A stretch of 64,000 nucleotides of DNA, from assembly GCA_031769625.1 (NCBI GenBank), contig JAUIMM010000188.1, forward strand, positions 6,823,001 to 6,887,000, in the 5' to 3' direction. This document shows positions 56,407 to 64,000 of this stretch, piece by piece; the stretch's first letter is position 1; each line of letters begins with the position of its first letter. The position numbers and the translations under genes are program-made. The notes under the pieces are model-generated. The model searched no databases. It was not told the DNA's origin and saw nothing but the letters and a program-made list of their open reading frames with translations. The stretch comes from Taudactylus pleione (Eukaryota; Chordata; Amphibia; Anura; Myobatrachidae).

Positions 56407-56597
56407 CCCAGATGCCACCTGAGACCCCCAGTCAGGTAAGTATAATTTTTTTATTCATTTTTTTTTATATGCCGCAAGCTTTTCAGCTCTGAAAACCCCG
56501 CAACCACTTTTTTTTTTTTAATTGGGTACTGTGGGTATCGCGAGTGCGAAAACCCTTGGTAATCCAAAATTGGGCACCCAATTGAATCACCCCCTTA

Positions 56598-57282
56598 ATG
56601 GTCATGGAACAATGGCCCAGGATTGTGATATATTGACACTTGGGGCCTGATTCTGAGTTGAGAGTAAAGCAAAAGAGAGCCAGTAACTGTGCCCGTTGGC
56701 AATAGCAGGTGTCACTACAGGTGGCGCAGATTTAAAATGTGCAGAGAGATGTAGATTTGAGAAGTGTGTGTCCAGGGCCGTAAGAAAGGTGGTGTGGCCG
56801 GAGCCCGTCGCAGCTCCTCGGCATATCCATCTGGCTAGCGGGGTGCCTGCGGACGCCCCAGCCACACACGCTGCATCCTGTACAACTGCTTGTAGTGTCT
56901 GAAGGATGCTCTGGACAGTGCGGGCGCTCTCACCCTCCCACCCCCTAAGGTTCAGCTTCATAACGATATACACTCAGGGGGAGGGGGGCAGCAGTGGCAC
57001 AGGGCACATTGAAGCCCTGTTACTGGATTAGGTGTTTCCAAACTCACATCTAAATTGTGGTGCGAAATAAAAGCTGTCCGTCATTTCTGGCTACATGCAA
57101 AATCAGCCAGTATATAATATATTTGTCTACTTTTGAAAAAGCATTTCAGGGAGATTGTGAAAGTAACACCTATGAGCGTGGTGGTAAAGTGGGCGTGTAC
57201 TGCTACATCTGAGAGGCGTGTCATACATGTGATGGGTGTGTACTGCTACATCTGAGAGGCATGTCATAAAAATTATTTACAT
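56598..57282. other. Intergenic sequence bordering the satellite, with hAT fragment
   Basis: 56643 has a lone GGGGCCTGATTCTGAG, a possible Harbinger-like left end. 57121-57260 is an inverted fragment of the 52864-53263 family (CTACTTTTGAAAAAGCATTT, GTGGTAAAGTGGGCGTG) with a partial tandem duplication directly before the 31-bp array. Confidence 0.5.
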
Positions 57283-60200
57283 ACACTGACACGTAGTATC
57301 CCGGGAAAATGACACACTGACACGTAGTATCCCGGAACAATGGCACACTAACACGTAGTATCCCGGGACAATGACACACTGACACGTAGTATCCCGGGAC
57401 AATGGCACAATTACACATAGTATCCCGGGACAATAACACACTGACACGTAGTATCCCGGGACAATGGTATACTGACACTTGGTATCTGGGGACAATGGTA
57501 CACTGACATATAGAATCCCAGGACACTGACACGTAGTATTCTGGGGCAATATCAAGCTGATACGTAGCATCCCTGGACAATGGCACTCTGACATTTAGTA
57601 TCTGGGGACAATGGTACACTGAAACGTAGTATCTTGGGACAATGGTACACTGACCCTTAGTATCCTGGGACAATGGCACACTGACACGTAGTATCCCGGG
57701 ACAATGATACACTGACACTTGGTATCTGGGGACAATGGTACACTGACACTTAGTATCCCAGGACAATGGCACACTGACACGTAGTATCACGGGACAATGG
57801 CACACTGACACGTAGTATCCCGGGACAATGATACACTGACACTTGGTATCCGGGGATAATGGCACACAGACACGTAGTATCCCGGGACAATGGCACACTG
57901 ACACTTGGTATCTGGGGACAATGGTACACTGACACGTAGTATCCCGGGACAATGGCACACTGACACGTACTATCAAGGGACAATGGCTCACTGACACGTA
58001 CTATCAAGGGACAATGGTACACTGACACGTAGTATCCCAGGACAATGGCACACTGACACGTAGCATCCCGGGACATTGGCACACTGACACGTTCTATCAA
58101 GCGACAATGGCACACTGACACGTAGTATCTTGGGACAATGGTACACTTACCCTTAGTATCCCGGTGCAATGGTACACTGACACTTGGTATCCCAGGACAA
58201 TGGTACACTGACACGTAGTATCCCGGAACAATGGCACACTGACACGTGGTATCTTGGGACAATGGTACACTGACACGTAGTATCCTGGGACAATAGCACA
58301 CTGACACGTAGTATCCCGGGACAATGACACACTGACACGTAGTATCCTGGGACAATGGTACACTGACACGGAACAATGGGGACAATGGTAAAAAAAAACA
58401 CATGGTATCCTGGGATAATGGTAGACTGACACGTGTTATCCCGGGACAATGGCGCACTGGCACGTGGTATCCCAGGACAATGGCACACTGACAAGTGGTA
58501 TCCCGGGACAATGGCACACTGACGTAGTATCCTGAGACAATGGCACACTGACACGTAGTATCCCGGGACAATGATACACTGACACTTGGTATCCGGGGAC
58601 AATGGCACACAGACACGTAGTATCCCGGGACAATGGCACACTGACACTTGGTATCTGGGGACAATGGTACACTGACACGTAGTATCCCCGGACAATGGCA
58701 CACTGACACGTACTATCAAGGGACAATGGCACACTGACACGTACTATCAAGGGACAATGGTACACTGACACGTAGTATCCCAGGACAATGGCACACTGAC
58801 ACGTAGCATCCCGGGACATTGGCACACTGACACGTTCTATCAAGCGACAATGGCACACTGACACGTAGTATCTTGGGACAATGGTACACTGACCCTTAGT
58901 ATCCCGGGGCAATGGCACACTGACACTTTGGTATCCCGGGACAATGGTACACTGACACGTAGTATCCCGGGACAATGGAACACTGACACGTAGTATCTTG
59001 GGACAATGGTACACTGACACGTAGTATCCTGGGACAATAGCACACTGACACGTAGTATCCCGGGACAATGACACACTGACACGTAGTATCCTGGGACAAT
59101 GGTACACTGACACGGAACAATGGGGACAATGGTAAAAAAAAACACATGGTATCCTGGGATAATGGTAGACTGACACGTGTTATCCCGTGGAAATGGCATC
59201 CTGACACGTGGTATCCCGGGATAATGGTACACTGACACATGGTATCTGGGGACAATGGCACACTGACACTTGGTATCTGGGAACAATGGCACACTGACAT
59301 GTAGTATCCTGGAACAATGACACACTGACACGTAGTATCCTGGGACAATGGCACACTGACACTTGGTATCTGAGGACAATGACACACTAGCACGTAGTAT
59401 CCTAGGACAATGGCACACTGACACTTGGTATCTGGGGACAATGGTACACTGACAAGTAGTATCCCTGGACAATGGCACATTGACACGTACTATCAAGGGA
59501 CAATGGCACACTGACACGTCGTATCCAGGGACAATGATACACTGACACTTGGTATCTTGGGAAATGGTACACCGACACTTAGTATCCCAGGACAATGGCA
59601 CACTGACACGTAGTATCCCGGGACAATGGCACACTGACACGTAGTATCCCGGGACAATGATACACAGACACTTGTTATCTGAGGACAATGGTACACAGAC
59701 ACGTAGTATCCCAGGACAATGGCACACTGACACGTAGTATCCCGTGACAATGGTACACTGACACGTAGTATCCCGGGACAACGGCACACTGAAACTTGGT
59801 ATCTGGGGACAATGGTACACTGACACGTAGTATCCCGGGACAACGGCCCACTGACACGTACTATCAAGGGACAATGGCACACTGACACGTAGTATCCCTG
59901 GACAATGGCACACTGACACGTACTATCAAGGGACAATGGCAAACTGACACGTAGTATCCCGGGACAATGATACACTGACACTTGGTATCTGGGGACAATG
60001 GTACACTGACACGTAGTATCCCAGGACAATGGCACACTGACACGTAGTATCCCGGGACAATGATACACTGACACTTGGTATCTGGGGACATTGGCACACT
60101 GACACGTTCTATCAAGGGACAATGGAACACTGACACGTAGTATCTTGGGAAAATGGTACACTGACCCTTAGTATCCTGGGGCAATGGCACACTGACACCT

Positions 60201-63200
60201 GGTATACCGGGACAATGGTATACTGACACGTAGTATCCCGGGACAATGGCACACTGACACGTAGTATCTTGGGACAATGGCACACTGACACGCAGTATCC
60301 TGGGACAATGGCACACTGACACGTAGTATCCCGGGACAATGACACACTGTCAAGTAGTATCCTGGGACAATGGTACACTGACACGAAACAATGGGGACAA
60401 TGGTAAAAAAAAACAAAAGTTATCCTGAGATAATGGTAAACTGACACGTGTTATCCCGTGGCAATGGCATCCTGACACATGCAATCTCGGGGTAATGGTA
60501 CACTGACACGTGGTATCCCGGGACAATGGCACACTGACCAGTGGTATCCCGGGACAATGGCACACTGACAAGTGGTATCCCGGTACAATGGCAAACTGAC
60601 ACGTAGTATCCTGGGACAATGGCACACTGACACTTGGTATCCTGGGACAATGGTTCACTGACACATGGTATCTGGGGACAATGGTACACTGACACATGGT
60701 ATCTGGGAACAATGGCACACTGACACTTGGTATCTGGGTACAATGGCACACTGACATGTAGTATCCTGGAACAATGGCACACTGACACGTAGTATCCTGG
60801 GACAATGGCACACTGACACGTAGTATCCTAGGACAATTGCACACTGACAATTGGTATCTGGGGACAATGGCACACTGACATGTAGTATCCGAGGACAATG
60901 TTACACTCACGTAGTATCCTGGGGCAATATCAAGCTGGTCCGTAGTATCCCAGGACAATGGCACACTGACACTTTTGTATCCCGGGACAATGGCAGACTG
61001 ACACGTAGCATCCCAGGACAATGGCACACTGACATTTAGTATCTGGGGACAATGGCACAGTGACACTAGGTATCCTGGGACAATGGCCCACTGACACGTA
61101 GTATCCCGGGACAATGGCACACTGACGCGTAGTATCCCGGGACAAAGACACACTTACAAGTAGCATCCTGGGACAATGGTACACTGACACGTAGTATCCG
61201 GGGTCAATGGCACAACGACACGTAGTATCCCGGGTCAATGGCACAATGACACGTAGTATCCGGGGTCAATGGCACAACGACACGTAGTATCCCGGGTCAA
61301 TGGCACAACGACACGTAGTATCACTGGTCAATGGCACAATGACGCGTAGTATCCCGGGACAATGGTACACAGACGCGTAGTATCCCGGGACAATGGCACA
61401 TTGACACTTGGTATCCCGGGACAATGGCACATTGACGCGTAGTATCCCGGGACAATAGCACACTGACAAGTAGCAGCCTGGGACAATGGTACACTGACAC
61501 GGCACAATGGGGACACTGACATGTAGTATCCCGGGTCAATGGCACAACGACACGTAGTATCCTGGGTCAATGGCACAACGACACGAAGTGTCCCGGGTCA
61601 ATGGCACACTGACGCGTATTATCCCGGGACAATGGCACAACGACACGTAGTATCCCGGGTCAATGGCACAACGACACGTAGTATCCCGGGTCAGTGGCAC
61701 AGTGACACGAAGTATCCCTGATCAGTGGCACACTGACGCGTAGTGTCCCAGGACAATGGTACACAGATGCGTAGTATCCCGGGACAATGGTACACAGACG
61801 CGTAGTATCCCGGGACAATGGCACATTGACACTTGGTATCTGGGGACAATGGCACACTGACATGTAGTATCCCGGGACAAAGTCACACTGACCCATAGCA
61901 TCCCGGGACAATGATACACTCACACTTGGTATCTGTGGTCAATGGCACACTGACATGTAGAATCCCAGGACAATGGCACACTGACAAGTAGTATCCCAGG
62001 ACAATGGCACAATGACACGTAGCATCCCAGGACAATGGCACAATGACACGTAGCATCCCGGGACAATGGAACACTGACACTTAGTATCCCGGGACAATGG
62101 TATACTGACACTTGGTATCTGGGGACAATGGCACACTGACAGTATCCCAGGACGATGGTACACTGACACGTAGTATCCCGGGACAATGGCACACTGACCC
62201 ATAGTTTCCCGGGAAATGATACACTGACACTTGGTATCTGGGGACAATGGTACACTGACACGTAGAATCCCAGGATAATGTCACACTGACACGTAGTATC
62301 CTGGGGCAATATTAAGCTGATACGTAGATCCCTGGACAATGGCACACTGACATTTAGTATCTGGGGACAATGGCACACTGACACGTAGTATCCCGGGACA
62401 ATGGCACACTGACACGTAGTATCCCGAGACAATAACACACTGACACGTAGTATCGCGGGACAATAACACACTGACACGTAGTATCCCGGGACAATGGCAC
62501 ACTGACACGTAGTATCCTGGGACAATGGTACACTGACACGGAACATTGGGGATAATGGTAAAAAAAACACATGGTATCCTGGGATAATGGTAGACTGACA
62601 CGTGGTATCCCGGGAAAATGGTACACTGACACGTGGTATCCCGAGACAATGGCACACTGACACGTGGCATCCCGGGACAATGGCACACTGACACGTGGTA
62701 TCTGAGGACAATGACACACTGACACGTAGTATCCTGGGACAATGGCACACTGACACGTAGTATCCTGGGACAATGGCACACTGACACTTGGTATCCTGGG
62801 ACAATGGTTCACTGACACATGGTATCTGGGGACAATGGCACACTGACACTTGGTATCTGGGAACAATGGCACACTGACACTTGGTATCTGGGAACAATGG
62901 CATACTGACATGTAGTATCCTGGGACAATGGCACACTGACACGTAGTATCCTGGGACAATGGCACACTGACACTTGGTATCTGAGCACAATGGCACACTA
63001 ACACGTAGTATCCTAGGACAATGGCACACTGACACTTGGTATCTGGGGACAATGGCACACTGACATGTAGTAACCCAGGACAATGTTACACTCACGTAGT
63101 ATCCCAGGACAATGGCACACTGAGACGTTTGTATCCCCGGACAATGGCATACTGACACGTAGCATCCCTGGACAATGGCACACTGACATTTAGTATCTCG

Positions 63201-64000
63201 GGACAATGGCACACTGACACTTAGTATCCCAGGACAATGACACACTGACACGTAGTATCCCAGGACAATGACACACTGACGCGTAGTATACCGGGACAAT
63301 GGTACACAGACTTGTAGTATCCCGGGACAATGGCACACTGATAAGTAGTATCCTGGGACAATGGTACACTGACACGTAGTATCCCGGGTCAATGGCACAA
63401 CGACACGTAGTATCCCGGGTCAATGGCACAACGACACGTAGTATCCCTAGTCAATGGCACACTGACGTGTCGTATCCCGGGACAATGGTACATAGACGCG
63501 TAGTATCCCGGGACAATGGCACACTTGGTATCTGGGGACAATGGCACACTGACATGTAGTATCCCGGGACAATGTCACACTGACCCACAGCATCCCGGGA
63601 CAATGATACACTCACACTTGGTGTCTGTGGTATCTGGGGACAATGGCACACTGACACGTAGAATCCCAGGACAACGGCACACTGACACGTAGTATCCCAG
63701 GACAATGGCGCACTGACACGTAGTATCCCAGGACAATGGCACACTGACACGTAGTATCCCGGGACAATGGCGCACTGACACGTAGTATCCCAGGACAATG
63801 GCGGACTGACACGTAGTATCCTGGGGCAATATCAAGCTGATACGTAGCAACCCTGGACAATGGCACTCTGACATTTAGTATCTGGGGACAATGGTACATT
63901 GACACGTAGTATCCCGGGACAATGGCACACTGACACGTAGTATCAAGGGACAATGGCACACTGACACGTAGTATCCCTGGACAATGGCACACTGACACGT
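57283..64000. repeat. 31-bp satellite array, about 215 copies, continues past the window
   Basis: Unit CCCGGGACAATGGCACACTG plus ACACGTAGTAT, 31 bp, with many variants (CTTGGTATCTGGGG, GGGTCAATGGCACAACG). Higher-order duplication is visible: GTTCTATCAAGCGAC at 58091 and 58834, and GGTAAAAAAAA at 58387 and 59131, spaced 743-744 bp (24 units). The minus strand lacks stops in the unit, so frames up to 492 codons occur; these are not genes. Confidence 0.96.

Larger units (their letters stand above)
54275..56594. mobile_element. PIF/Harbinger-like element split by a hAT, TSD TTA
   Basis: Ends GGGGGGAATCCAAATG and TTGAATCACCCCC, flanked by TTA at 54272-54274 and 56595-56597, the classical Harbinger target. 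Without the nested hAT (54781-56406) and its TSD about 686 bp remain. Contains an internal AGGTAAGT at 56434. Confidence 0.85.

Noticed and set aside
57221..63998. Large minus-strand frames (up to 492 codons) of cysteine-rich repeats
   Set aside because: They come from a 31-bp satellite with no stop codons on that strand; all three frames are open and overlap, and there is no unique sequence, splice structure or start context.
35500..64000. A second host gene upstream of CFAP53
   Set aside because: No exon-like conserved frame with splice sites was found; all protein-like frames are transposon or satellite derived.

Overview
This is a vertebrate nuclear genome window, most likely from an amphibian, probably a frog with a large genome. 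It holds one recognisable host gene, CFAP53 (CCDC11, cilia and flagella associated protein 53), on the minus strand. Eight coding exons between 30516 and 565 join in consistent phase to give 1,560 nt including the stop, or 519 residues; the human protein has 514. The match to human CFAP53 was made by eye, from memory of that protein. A CpG-rich stretch near 35.1-35.2 kb carries RFX X-box, ETS and NRF1 motifs. It is the likely promoter, with an untranslated leader exon spliced to the ATG exon. The frog assignment rests on the mix of L2-type LINEs, many hAT and PIF/Harbinger-like short elements, minisatellite-filled introns, and the absence of mammalian repeats such as Alu.

Layout, left to right. 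1-564 is 3' flank. 565-30516 is CFAP53. Its introns are packed with tandem repeats: a 128-bp unit at 1.77-5.87 kb, a 99-bp unit at 7.5-9.14 kb, a 69-bp LINE-like unit at 10.25-10.62 kb, a 35-bp unit at 19.16-21.23 kb, a 36-bp unit at 23.87-25.5 kb, TATC at 26.1-26.8 kb, a 16-bp unit at 27.43-27.82 kb, and a telomere-like GGTTAGGCACTAGGGGGA array at 28.5-29.76 kb. They also hold an L2 LINE at 15.5-17.7 kb and many short DNA transposons. 30.5-35.0 kb is the probable first intron, with nested short elements and an ATAC microsatellite. 35.5-57 kb is dense intergenic transposon territory. 57.28-64.0 kb is a 31-bp satellite that runs off the right edge.

The transposons can be resolved unusually well because many keep intact target-site duplications (TSDs). 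The largest is a decayed autonomous hAT element at 46981-53740 (8-bp TSD GTATACAT). It has a BED-finger/hAT transposase pseudogene and four younger elements nested in it, up to three levels deep. A non-autonomous relative lies at 36877-38468. Two related L2 copies carry the reverse-transcriptase YADD motif. The large minus-strand reading frames in 57-64 kb and the other array ORFs are artefacts of stop-free repeat units, not genes.

I saw no convincing new protein-coding system. The most interesting features are the layered transposon stratigraphy, an internal module shared by hAT elements with different ends and finishing in a splice-donor consensus, telomere-like cores in several element families, and the probable ciliary promoter of CFAP53.
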